Below, piece by piece: positions 1 through 8,024 of a stretch of 64,000 nucleotides of DNA. The position numbers and the translations under genes were made by a program. A model generated the notes under the pieces. The model searched no databases and had not been told where the DNA came from. It saw nothing but the letters and a program-made list of their open reading frames with translations. Origin of the DNA: Myxococcales bacterium (GTDB lineage: Bacteria > Myxococcota_A > Polyangia > Fen-1088); the NCBI GenBank assembly GCA_022184915.1, contig JAGTJU010000005.1:186001-250000 (forward strand), written 5' to 3'. Every line of letters starts with the position of its first letter. Position 1 is the stretch's first letter.

Positions 1-1685
1 ACGGACCCTACCGCCCACACGGTCCCCTTGCGGGACCAAAGCTCGGAGAGCCCGTCGCTCTTTCCCTGTCTCACGAATGACTTTGCCAGCGCGACACCGA
101 AGTTCAGCGTCACGACGCCCCGTAGGTTCCACGAGCCGCCTGCCGTGCCCACCGCGGTCCACGCCTTCAGCTCCATCTGCTGCGCACTTTGCCACTCGCC
201 AGAACTGAGCAGCGAAACTGTAAGATTGGCAGCGTCGAAGCCGGGAAGTCCAAACCAACGAAAGTCCGATCCGAGCCCCGCCAACGTCGACACCACGAGG
301 CGACCATCGCCTCCCCGCGCGCCGCCGACGACAGGCACGCCCAACCACCCCACCGTCTGGAAGCGTGGGGTCAGGACGGCGCTATACGCAACGGCCAGCG
401 GCAAAGCGATGTGCCAGCGCGGAGACAAGCCGTAGCTCAGGCGCAGGAGCGCCGTGGCGCCCGAGGTGGGGTTGGCGATACGCAGGCCCGGGTCGATCAC
501 GGGAGCGTGCCTCACCCCCAAGGCGATCTGCAGGTCCCAGGCGGCTTCGGGCGTGAACGCCGTTTCGAGGCCCTTGTGTCCGAGCCTCTCGGTCTCGAGC
601 TCGAGCAACTCGTTCTCATCGAGCCAGGCATCTCGGCGCGCGGCGATGTTGACCTCGAGGGCGAAGATACGAGAACCTCGGTGGCGCCGCACCAGAAAGC
701 TTCCGGGCGGCAGAGCCAAGCGCAGGCGGCGTGGACCTGCTTCGGTCTCGAGCAAGCGGGTCCCCGATCGAAGGTCCGTGACCTCCAGGGGACCTTGTCT
801 TTGTGTGACCACCAGCAGCGAACGGTGGCGCGCCAGGGAAGCAAGCTCGAGTTCGTCTCGGCCCTTGAGGTCCATGCGGAAGCTGGGATGCTGAGGCTCT
901 CCCGCCAAGCGCGCCGTATCCTTGACCGTCAGAGCGCGCGCATAGGCGAAGGCTTCGTGGGCCGTGATCGTTCCGTCTTCGTTGGCGTCGCCCGCGCCTC
1001 GAAGCGCCGCGATCCAGTGGTGCGTAAAGAATGATCCTTGGAGGAGCTCCGACTCGTGAGCGTTCTCGACGCCCGAGCTGGAGGCGATGAGAATGGCGCC
1101 TTCACTGCTGAGCGCCGACGGCAAATCGACATCGAAAGGCTCCGCAGGAGCAAGACCCTTGCTTCCTGTCCAGCCGCCCCCCCGACAGGCATCGATGATG
1201 CCCAACCGCACGGCGGCGCGCCCATCGGAGAGCTTCGCCTGCAACTGCGCCACGGGCAGGGGTTTGCCTCCGGGATAAAGTTCGTTCGCGTTGGCGTGCC
1301 CCGAATAGAAGAACACGAGCAGCGCCTGGCGATCGGCGTGCGAAGCCGCCTGCACCAAGCCACGCTCGACGGCATCCAGCACCACCTTGGGCTCCGGGTC
1401 TCGAAGAACGATGACGTTCTTGCGAGGAAACCCGCCCGTCTCGGCCAAGACCTCGGCGAACGCGTCTGCGTCCCGATGCGCGTACCTCAGTGTGGCACGC
1501 CCCTGGGGAGCCGCGTTCGCTCCCACCACCACGGCGTAGCGAAACACGTCGGTCTCACCCGCCTCCGCCCTGGCGGAGCGTTCAGACACGATTCCAGCCG
1601 CAAGCACCACCATCAGGAGGAAGAGAAAAGCCGTCGCTCCGCCCCCCTTGCGCCGGCGCAGCTTCAAGCGCCGCCACCAGGTCAT
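1..1685 (-). CDS. Caspase-fold cysteine peptidase, 3' end cut by window edge
   Basis: Predicted caspase-like (clan CD, C14-type) peptidase; 561 residues are visible and the C-terminus lies beyond the left edge. A signal anchor at about residues 17-34 suggests a periplasmic catalytic domain. The catalytic pair is visible as His130 in FFYSGHAN and Cys167 in IIDACRGG. A 12-residue EF-hand-like loop, DANEDGTITAHE, lies at 233-244, as in many bacterial caspase relatives. From about residue 340 the chain changes character: alternating hydrophobic and aromatic residues (for example RWHIALPLAVAY near 423) look like beta strands, possibly an outer-membrane barrel. The ATG overlaps the stop of the anti-sigma gene by 4 bp (ATGA), so translation is probably coupled. 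Family call is firm; the substrate and the role of the C-terminal part are unknown. Confidence 0.85.
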   Translation of the reverse strand, partial: MTWWRRLKLRRRKGGGATAFLFLLMVVLAAGIVSERSARAEAGETDVFRYAVVVGANAAPQGRATLRYAHRDADAFAEVLAETGGFPRKNVIVLRDPEPKVVLDAVERGLVQAASHADRQALLVFFYSGHANANELYPGGKPLPVAQLQAKLSDGRAAVRLGIIDACRGGGWTGSKGLAPAEPFDVDLPSALSSEGAILIASSSGVENAHESELLQGSFFTHHWIAALRGAGDANEDGTITAHEAFAYARALTVKDTARLAGEPQHPSFRMDLKGRDELELASLARHRSLLVVTQRQGPLEVTDLRSGTRLLETEAGPRRLRLALPPGSFLVRRHRGSRIFALEVNIAARRDAWLDENELLELETERLGHKGLETAFTPEAAWDLQIALGVRHAPVIDPGLRIANPTSGATALLRLSYGLSPRWHIALPLAVAYSAVLTPRFQTVGWLGVPVVGGARGGDGRLVVSTLAGLGSDFRWFGLPGFDAANLTVSLLSSGEWQSAQQMELKAWTAVGTAGGSWNLRGVVTLNFGVALAKSFVRQGKSDGLSELWSRKGTVWAVGS

Positions 1686-2392
1686 GGCTGCCCGATGATC
1701 TTTTTGAATGTCAGCTCGTGAAACCATCGTTCGGCGCTTGCGGGTTTCGTGCGGAGCCTTTCGACGTCGTTCGCCTCGATCTTCGCGGACGAAACCACCA
1801 CGATGAGGTGCTCCGGCTCCGGACGGCCATCGACCTGCCATGCGGAGGGCAAGAGGCGGCTACCCGGAGACTCGGACCGTCCAAACCACAGCTCGTCCCA
1901 GCGTCCCGCTGGGTTCTGCGAAAACACGGCAATGTATGGCAAGCCAAGAGGATCGACCTTCAGACGAAGCCTGTCCCCCTTTGCCAGGGGTGCAACGCCG
2001 TCCCAGAGGAACGTGGCGCTGCCCCTTTTTACGTAAGCCCATACGGCGGGCGTGGCGGCCTTCACGCCTGTATACGGCTCCCGGGTGGACTGCATTTTGG
2101 GCTGAAGGAAAACGAACCCCACCGCGGCCAGGGCCAGGGGAACTGCCACACGCCACGGGCCACGGCGCGAAAAGAAGGCAAAAAGCAGGCTCTCGCGCGA
2201 GACCTGCACTGGGGCCGCTAGCCGCGAATCGGTACGCAGCCAACCCGGAAGAGATTCCGGAGGGGTCTGGACGCGCGACAGGTGGGCTTGGCAGCGCGCG
2301 CAGTCCTTCACGTGTTCCTGCAGGTCGGGAACGTTCTTCGTACCCTGGGCGAAGGCGTCCAGTGCGAAGTATGAGGGGTGAGGTGATTTCAT
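1682..2392 (-). CDS. Membrane anti-sigma factor with zinc-finger motif
   Basis: Likely anti-sigma factor for the ECF sigma factor encoded just upstream. The N-terminus carries a zf-HC2-type zinc-binding motif, His27-x3-Cys31-x2-Cys34 (HVKDCARC), typical of cytoplasmic anti-sigma domains. One membrane segment follows at about residues 81-97. The rest (100-236) is predicted periplasmic; the stretch around WDGVAPLAKGDRLRLKV resembles DUF4384-type domains that accompany bacterial caspase proteins, which is only an inference by eye. The gene overlaps the sigma gene by 4 bp upstream and the caspase gene by 4 bp downstream, so the three are one translationally coupled unit. The signal sensed by the periplasmic part is not evident. 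Confidence 0.8.
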   Translation of the reverse strand: MKSPHPSYFALDAFAQGTKNVPDLQEHVKDCARCQAHLSRVQTPPESLPGWLRTDSRLAAPVQVSRESLLFAFFSRRGPWRVAVPLALAAVGFVFLQPKMQSTREPYTGVKAATPAVWAYVKRGSATFLWDGVAPLAKGDRLRLKVDPLGLPYIAVFSQNPAGRWDELWFGRSESPGSRLLPSAWQVDGRPEPEHLIVVVSSAKIEANDVERLRTKPASAERWFHELTFKKIIGQP

Positions 2393-2883
2393 GGGCAGGC
2401 CTCCTGGGCAGCCGCGAAGCGGGCGAGGCTCGCGTCCAGTTGATTCACGATGCGGCGGACCGTCCGTTCACTGATGCCCATGACTTCTGCCACCTCGGCC
2501 TGACTCATGCCGTCTCCGCGGAGAAGCAAGGCAACCTCCATCTCATTTTTGGATAACACCTTGGACAAAGCGAGCAGGGTTCTTCGCGCATGGCTTTCCT
2601 CTTCGGGGTTCGCATCCGACGCGCTCAGCGCTTCGAGGTCGGTGGTGACCTTGCGGGCCCTCACGCGATCGATCGCGAGATGCGTGGCGGTCCGGTAGAC
2701 CCAACCCACCGCAGCTTCAGGAACACGGAGCGCGTCGCGGGCCTGCCAGAACCTCACGAAGGTCTCTTGGGCCACGTCGCGCGCATCTTCCCCGTTGCCC
2801 AGCATGCGGGCGCACTTGGCCTGAATCATGGGAAAGTACTGCCTGTAGGCATCTTCCAGGGTGGGGATCATCGGGGGTGACAA
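2389..2883 (-). CDS. ECF-type RNA polymerase sigma factor
   Basis: Sigma-70 family extracytoplasmic-function sigma factor of 164 residues, the usual length for ECF proteins. Region 2 is at about residues 10-80, with the typical core DVAQETFVRFWQARDAL. Region 4 is at about 105-155, with the helix-turn-helix MSQAEVAEVMGISERTVRR. There is no C-terminal extension. It is the first gene of a minus-strand operon with an anti-sigma factor and a caspase-fold peptidase, each joined by a 4-bp ATGA overlap. ECF genes in such pairs often drive their own operon; an inverted repeat at 2922-2938 lies in the upstream region, but no promoter could be read with confidence. Confidence 0.93.
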   Translation of the reverse strand: MSPPMIPTLEDAYRQYFPMIQAKCARMLGNGEDARDVAQETFVRFWQARDALRVPEAAVGWVYRTATHLAIDRVRARKVTTDLEALSASDANPEEESHARRTLLALSKVLSKNEMEVALLLRGDGMSQAEVAEVMGISERTVRRIVNQLDASLARFAAAQEACP

Positions 2884-2921
2884 CGAATCGTCTCGGACGG
2901 GTGTCTATCACTAGACGGATA

Positions 2922-2938
2922 GCCGGACGAAATCCGGC
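2922..2938. promoter_or_regulatory. 17-bp inverted repeat between divergent genes
   Basis: A perfect 6-bp inverted repeat, GCCGGA-CGAAA-TCCGGC, lies in the 110-bp divergent region between the ECF sigma gene and the DUF488 gene. It could be an operator or part of a promoter for either gene. There is no run of T to suggest a terminator. Function is inferred from position only. Confidence 0.3.
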
Positions 2939-2993
2939 CAAGAATCGTTTAGCGCAACGCGCTGCGCCCCTCTGCCCTCGACGGCGCTTTGTC

Positions 2994-3380
2994 ATGTCAT
3001 CTTTGGAAGACATGCCGGTCCGCACGCGCCGCTTCAACGATCCTGCAGAACCCGACGACGGGTATCGTCTGCTGGTCACGCGCTACCGACCGCGGGGGGT
3101 GAGCAAGAGCGAGGAAAGCTGGGATGATTGGTGGCCTCACCTTGGACCAAGCCGCGACCTGCACGCGGCTTTCTGGGGCAAAAACGGGGCTCCCCCCCTG
3201 GATTTCGCCACCTACGAGCACCGCTTCTTGCAAGAAATGCAGGCGCAAACCTTCCACCTGCGGGCGCTCATCCATCGGCACAAGGCGGGCGAAACGATCA
3301 CCCTGCTTTGTTCCTCGGCGTGTAGCGACGAGAGCCGGTGCCACCGCAGCATTCTGCGTCGCTTGATCGAGAGTCGTTGA
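2994..3380 (+). CDS. DUF488 family protein
   Basis: Small protein of 128 residues matching the DUF488 family, close to the usual length of about 120. Features visible are the N-terminal RYRPRGVSKSEESWDDW stretch (residues 30-46), where the family has RxxPRG(V/I)xK, and the C-terminal LLCSSACSDESRCHR segment, where some DUF488 proteins have a Cys/His motif. The ATG at 2994 is preferred over an in-frame start at 2877, because the latter would add a 39-residue Arg-rich leader unlike the family and would overlap the divergent sigma gene. The family has no established biochemical role. It is transcribed away from the ECF operon and ends in a convergent gap. Confidence 0.8.
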   Translation: MSSLEDMPVRTRRFNDPAEPDDGYRLLVTRYRPRGVSKSEESWDDWWPHLGPSRDLHAAFWGKNGAPPLDFATYEHRFLQEMQAQTFHLRALIHRHKAGETITLLCSSACSDESRCHRSILRRLIESR

Positions 3381-3811
3381 GCGACACGCTGTGGCCGCGA
3401 GACTTGATGCGCGCGACACGCGGCTCCTTCGGCTCTCGCTTCGCACGGTTCGCAGCGGGCGTTGTCCGGACACAGGCTTTGACGGGTTCTCCTCATACGT
3501 AAGCCGTCGACGATTCGTCGCGGGCCAAGAAGAACCAACATGAACCGTCGGGATGGAGGGGGCGAGGTCCTCAGATTAGCGCCACAGTCTCCTACGAGGT
3601 CCTCGGCGACCTGCATCGATACCGCGCTCTAATCTGGTCGACTCTCCTGGTCGCGGCGTTGAGCCATCGCATCGACAGGCCTTCTTCGCTTCAGCCAAAA
3701 CGAAGCTGCCATGCCGTATCCTATCCCCAGATGCGCGAACGTCTTGGCAAGAGGGAACGGCCTGGGTGAACAGGCAAGCCTCCTTCGTGGCGTTGGCCTC
3801 GATCGCATCCC
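3381..3811. other. Convergent intergenic region, possible gene remnant
   Basis: No intact gene was recognised here. The part next to the PII-like gene (about 3740-3811, minus strand) reads in a frame shifted by one base as a plausible continuation of its third PII module; codons there keep the local GC-rich third positions for about 30 codons and then lose them. The remainder shows no recognisable coding, repeat or RNA signal apart from a weak imperfect inverted repeat near 3573-3637. Confidence 0.35.
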
Positions 3812-4888
3812 TCAGCGACTGGCGCATAGCGCACGCAGGGCGTGCGGGTTGACAATCAGGCTAATGCACCCGAACTCACGGTTGCTTCTTCGGGCCAATG
3901 GGGTCTGCTCGCTGCTAGCGCCGGTGAACCGCCAATTGCTGACGCTGGCACCCGAGACGCCGTAGTCGAGCAAATGATTCAAGAGGACCTCCGTATCCTT
4001 TCGCAACGAGACCACGTTCAGCATTTTCAGATCCTTGCTAACGCCCCGCCGGGAGGCAGAAAACTCATTCGCCCGTGGATCGCGCACCATCAGTTGTCGG
4101 GCGCGCCAGTCCGTACCCCCGTGAAGATCATCGATCGCGCGCACCATTTGCTGAATGCTGGCCGAATGCTTGTTGGGTTGAAACACGCTGGCCAGGTTGG
4201 TGAGGCCTTTGCTGACGGGGAGCTGAAATATGAGACCACGCCCAGGCTGCGCCACGCGCCCTGCAACCGACATGGCCTCGAACACAGGGTCTTTATCGTA
4301 CTGATCTACGACGACGGTGATGAGCTCTTTGTCGTGACTCTTGGTGATCCGGAGCAATCCCAGCCTGTCGCGCAGGCCATAGCCGCGTACGTAGGTGATA
4401 GTGGCCCCTTGAGCACCGGCTCTCAGTGCGGCCCGCGCCACGACCTCACCGGAGCCGCGATCGGTGACATGCACCAGGTTGACGAGATCGGCCTTGAACT
4501 TGATTGCGAAGGAAACGGGCTCGAAGGCGTACTGTCCCGTCTGCCACAGCGGGAAGTCCTTCGTACAAACGAATTCCTCGCAGTCTACCGCGAAAATAGA
4601 GCCGGCACCGAACAAGCGCAGCTGGCCCACCATCACTATCTGCTCCATCAACCTATCGACGTCTTCGTTGGGAACGAGGAAGTACAAAATCTCTTGTTCG
4701 GGTGAGATGGCGGGCAGGAACGATTGATACCAACGATCCTGAATCAAGGTACCGCGGGCGTTCACTGTCATGGCTTGCGCGGCGCCCGAGCCGATGACCT
4801 CGTTCAAGACCTTGCCTGCACTTTGCCGAGGCAAAATGGCGGTCACCAAAGAACGGTGGCTGTGCGAATCAAACGGCATCTTCCCCAA
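3812..4888 (-). CDS. PII-like protein with three modules, last one truncated
   Basis: Cytoplasmic protein of 358 residues built of PII-like (nitrogen-regulator fold) modules at about 11-108, 132-232 and 287-358. Module 2 is the clearest: DLVNLVHVTDRGSGEV, then GAQGATITYVRGYG, then ELITVVVDQYDKD, ending GLIFQLPVSKGL. Module 3 starts the same way (MLNVVSLRKDTEVLL, GVSGASVSNWR, CISLIVNP) but stops half-way. A minus-one frame from 3827 supplies residues resembling the missing end (ACLFTQAVPSCQD), suggesting a frameshift or decayed end. The gene starts inside the last 20 bp of the DUF1538 gene, so the two are probably co-translated. PII-like proteins usually gate a transporter encoded next door, so control of the DUF1538 protein is the natural guess. 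Confidence 0.7.
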   Translation of the reverse strand: MGKMPFDSHSHRSLVTAILPRQSAGKVLNEVIGSGAAQAMTVNARGTLIQDRWYQSFLPAISPEQEILYFLVPNEDVDRLMEQIVMVGQLRLFGAGSIFAVDCEEFVCTKDFPLWQTGQYAFEPVSFAIKFKADLVNLVHVTDRGSGEVVARAALRAGAQGATITYVRGYGLRDRLGLLRITKSHDKELITVVVDQYDKDPVFEAMSVAGRVAQPGRGLIFQLPVSKGLTNLASVFQPNKHSASIQQMVRAIDDLHGGTDWRARQLMVRDPRANEFSASRRGVSKDLKMLNVVSLRKDTEVLLNHLLDYGVSGASVSNWRFTGASSEQTPLARRSNREFGCISLIVNPHALRALCASR

Positions 4889-6812
4889 TGGGTGCAGCGT
4901 TGATGCGCCGCGAGCGGTTGACGACGAGGCCTACCAGGAGCACCGTGATGATGGGTCCCACCGAGGCCAGAGCCAAAATACCGAACCCGTTTCGCCCCCC
5001 TGGCATGGTTTGCCCGATACCCAGTCCCATGGCGAGCACGAGGGGGACCGTGATGGGCCCCGTGGTGACGCCAGCGCTGTCCCACGCGAAATTCACGAAC
5101 TCATCGGAAGAGATCAGAGTCAAAAGGAGCAGCAGCACGTAGGGCGGCACCAAAAGCGCCGTGAGGCTCAGCGACTCGAACGCCAGCTGTGCCACGCCCG
5201 CTGCGATGCCGAGGCCTACCCCGATCGCCACGACATGCATCAACAACTTTTTGCGAAGGACCCCCACGGTCACGTTCTCGACGGTTTGCCCCAGTGCGTT
5301 CAAGGCCGGCTCGGCCAAGGTGGCGCCGTAGCCCAAGAAAAAGGCGAACGCCATGGTCACGAGCTTGCCCGTCGTGGCGTTTTCGAATATCGGGGCCACA
5401 GCCTCCGACACGCCCCAAGGCTCGATGGCTGCGAACGTGACTGGCACATTGCTTCCGAGTTGCGTGCCCAAGGGAATGAGTCCCAGCGTAAGCCCGAAAC
5501 TGAAGAGCGTCATGCCCACGACAGCGAACACTACGCCCAGCACGATCTCGTCACGGCGGCGCAAACTCTCCCTCAACACGACCGACAAAGTGAGGAGCAA
5601 GAAGCCGCACAGTGGCAAAATGGCTTGCGCGGCGACGAGCGCCGCATCCCGAAACTCTTTGGCGAAGGCCAATCGAGCATCCCAAGGGTGCTGCGTTTGT
5701 CGTTTCACGAACCGTTCCAGCGCGCCGGCCTCTTCCTTCTTCTCGAGCACAATCTCCGCGTTCTTGTGCACGATCCTGCCATCCTCGAACGTCACTTGCC
5801 CCCCGCGATAAATCGTGCGGTACTTGTGCAGGCGCTCAGGCAAGGTGCGGGACTCCTGGTACTCTCGAAATTCTTTTTCGGTGAAGCGCAGCGGTGGCTC
5901 GTTCGTCTTTCGAACCAAGCGTTTGTTGGCTTCCGCGGGCTCCCTTGGCGCAAAGACCGCCAGGGAAGGCCCCTGGTAATGTTCGGCGCCATAGTAGTCC
6001 TTCGCTCGGGCGTGCCCCATGGCCAAGCCCAGCACAGCCACAATGGGGAACAACGAAGCCAAGGTGACCACGCCAAAGCCAGCCCCTCCCGAATCCTCCG
6101 TACCCACGATGCGGCCCACGCCAATGCCCAGTGCCAGTACCAAGGGCACAGTGACGGGGCCGGTGGTGACAGCGCCGCAATCCCAAGCGAGGCCAATGAC
6201 CGGGTTCAGGATCGGATCGAGGTAGGCGTAGAGGGTGGCCGCCACCAAGAGGGCAACCACGGGAACCAGGAGTCGCTTGAGGGACCACCCGTAAAAAAAT
6301 CGCAGGATGCCCAGACTCACCGCCACGCCCACGCCAATTCCGACCGCAGCCACGAGCTGACCCGAAAAGTCGTTCAGAAGGCTGTAGAGCAAAGGGGCGT
6401 CCGTGGCCGAGACGCCGACACCGGCCTTCTTCAGCACCGAGATCGCGGGCTCCGCGAAGGTAGCGCCGAGCCCCAGCAAAAAGGAAAACACCGTGATGAG
6501 CGGCAACTTCGAGTTCTTCGGCAGAACCGATCCGATGGTCTCTCCAAACGGCATCAATCCCAGGCGCAGTCCCTCCATGAAGAAGGTCAGACCCATCACC
6601 ACGATGACGATGCCAAGCGCGATCGTAACGCCAAAGATGACAGGCAGGTTCAGGACCATCACCTGGAACAGAACGAGGTAGGCGATGATGAACCAAACGG
6701 TCTTCACCTGCTCGAGTGCCTTCTCCCGGAAGTAGCGCCACAAGATCGAGACCACCCCGGCCATGCCGAGGTTGCTCAAAGCGGAAGGGGCGCGAGATCG
6801 GGGGTGGGGCAT
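4869..6812 (-). CDS. Duplicated DUF1538 integral membrane transporter
   Basis: Polytopic inner-membrane protein of 647 residues with two homologous DUF1538 halves in one chain. Paired motifs are GAVTTGPVTVPLVLALG (about 213) and AGVTTGPITVPLVLAMG (about 580), GLGATFAEPAIS (about 114) and GYGATLAEPALN, and LGLMPFGETIGS and LGLIPLGTQLGS. A charged, soluble-looking linker with Lys/Glu-rich sequence separates the halves. Elsewhere DUF1538 proteins often come as separate gene pairs; from memory, a Halomonas pair (UmpAB) was reported as a Na+(K+)/H+ antiporter, so cation/proton exchange is possible here. It overlaps the downstream PII-like gene by 20 bp. An internal ATG at 6764 is an alternative start that would remove a short polar leader. 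Confidence 0.85.
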   Translation of the reverse strand: MPHPRSRAPSALSNLGMAGVVSILWRYFREKALEQVKTVWFIIAYLVLFQVMVLNLPVIFGVTIALGIVIVVMGLTFFMEGLRLGLMPFGETIGSVLPKNSKLPLITVFSFLLGLGATFAEPAISVLKKAGVGVSATDAPLLYSLLNDFSGQLVAAVGIGVGVAVSLGILRFFYGWSLKRLLVPVVALLVAATLYAYLDPILNPVIGLAWDCGAVTTGPVTVPLVLALGIGVGRIVGTEDSGGAGFGVVTLASLFPIVAVLGLAMGHARAKDYYGAEHYQGPSLAVFAPREPAEANKRLVRKTNEPPLRFTEKEFREYQESRTLPERLHKYRTIYRGGQVTFEDGRIVHKNAEIVLEKKEEAGALERFVKRQTQHPWDARLAFAKEFRDAALVAAQAILPLCGFLLLTLSVVLRESLRRRDEIVLGVVFAVVGMTLFSFGLTLGLIPLGTQLGSNVPVTFAAIEPWGVSEAVAPIFENATTGKLVTMAFAFFLGYGATLAEPALNALGQTVENVTVGVLRKKLLMHVVAIGVGLGIAAGVAQLAFESLSLTALLVPPYVLLLLLTLISSDEFVNFAWDSAGVTTGPITVPLVLAMGLGIGQTMPGGRNGFGILALASVGPIITVLLVGLVVNRSRRINAAPIGEDAV

Positions 6813-6964
6813 GTCACGGCGAAGCCAAGCACATGCAAGGGGCAGGTGGTTGGCGCGGCGCTATTTTGTGGCAGTGTCGAGCGATGGTCAAACGCGGAGC
6901 GGCCCGCGGCCCAAACCGCCTTTGTCACCGCGCCCGGGCGCGCGCGTGCGCTACCCTTGCTCTC

Positions 6965-7864
6965 GTGAACGCTCACCCCGAGGCCCTGGCCTCAGCCTTG
7001 GCCACGACGCTCGGCTCCGCCGTGCGCGCCTTGGTTGGCGTGAGCGGAGGCGACATCAACGACGCCTTCGAGGCGGAGCTTGCGTCGGGTGAACGCCTCT
7101 TCGTCAAAACACACCGCCAGGCGCCCGCGGGCATGTTCGCGGCGGAAGCCGCAGGGCTGGACTGGCTCGCCGAGGCCAAAGCGCTGCGCGTGCCCAAGGT
7201 CCGCGCCGTCGCGGACGAGGACCTGGGCAGCGGCGCCGCGTTCCGCTTCTTGGCCCTCGAGCACATCCCGCGCGGGCGCCCCGGGCCGGAGTTCGACGAG
7301 GCCTTGGGCCGAGGGCTTGCGGCGCTTCATCGCGCGGGTGCGCCGGGCTTCGGCTGGTGGCGCGACAACTTCATCGGCACCCTGCCGCAGGCCAACGTTG
7401 CGGCCTCGGCCTCCACGTGGGCGGCGTTTTACCGCGCGCGCCGGCTCGAGCCGCTCGTGCAGAGGGCGCACGCCGCCGGGACGCTCGGGGCGTCCGACCT
7501 GCACGCCTTCGATGACCTCTACGACCGTCTGGACGAGCTCGTCGGCCCTGCCGAGCCCCCGGCCCGCCTGCACGGAGATCTGTGGGCCGGCAACCACCTT
7601 GCCGACGCCGACGGGCAGCCCGTGATCTTCGACCCCTCCGTTTACGGAGGCCACCGTGAGGTCGACCTGGCCCTGATGCGCCTGTTTGGAGGTTACGGCC
7701 CCCGGGTCTTCGCCGCCTACCACGAAGCCCACCCGCTGGCGCGGGGGCACGAAGAGCGCGTCGCGCTCTACCAGCTTTATCCTCTACTGGTACACCTCAA
7801 CCTTTTCGGCAGCACCTACGGGGGACAGCTCCGCGCGGCCTTGCGGGCTGCGTGTCGCATTTAG
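6965..7864 (+). CDS. Fructosamine kinase family protein
   Basis: Member of the fructosamine-3-kinase / ketosamine-3-kinase family, aminoglycoside-phosphotransferase fold, 299 residues against about 290 for the family. These enzymes phosphorylate sugars bound to amines in glycated proteins so that they fall off. Visible features are VSGGDINDAFEAEL near the N-terminus (family GG-INxa), the nucleotide-binding lysine in RLFVKTH, the Brenner-type catalytic loop LHGDLWAGNHL, and FDPSVYGGHREVDLAL with the metal-binding Asp. A GTG at 6965 gives the family's usual N-terminus; an open frame extends upstream but would overlap the divergent DUF1538 gene. It is a single gene with no obvious operon partner. 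Confidence 0.88.
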   Translation: MNAHPEALASALATTLGSAVRALVGVSGGDINDAFEAELASGERLFVKTHRQAPAGMFAAEAAGLDWLAEAKALRVPKVRAVADEDLGSGAAFRFLALEHIPRGRPGPEFDEALGRGLAALHRAGAPGFGWWRDNFIGTLPQANVAASASTWAAFYRARRLEPLVQRAHAAGTLGASDLHAFDDLYDRLDELVGPAEPPARLHGDLWAGNHLADADGQPVIFDPSVYGGHREVDLALMRLFGGYGPRVFAAYHEAHPLARGHEERVALYQLYPLLVHLNLFGSTYGGQLRAALRAACRI

Positions 7865-8024
7865 GACCTAAAAAAGCCTCTCGCGACGCGCTAAATCAAG
7901 CCCCTCCGGCCCGCCAGGCCCCCGCGCGGACCGCCTCGCGGACAGAGTCGCCATTCCCGATCCTTGTGTCATACTGACGCGCTCTTAGCCCCCCTGGGAG
8001 CGCCCAACCCCTGGAAAATCCACC

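Noticed and set aside
1174-1180. Run of seven C that seemed to break the caspase reading frame
   Set aside because: Reading carefully from ATG 1685, the frame stays open across the run and on to the window edge with protease motifs before it and coherent beta-rich sequence after it.
4770-6968. Long open frame on the plus strand opposite the DUF1538 gene
   Set aside because: Composition is His/Gln/Arg-rich without any domain; the opposite strand has clear membrane protein motifs.
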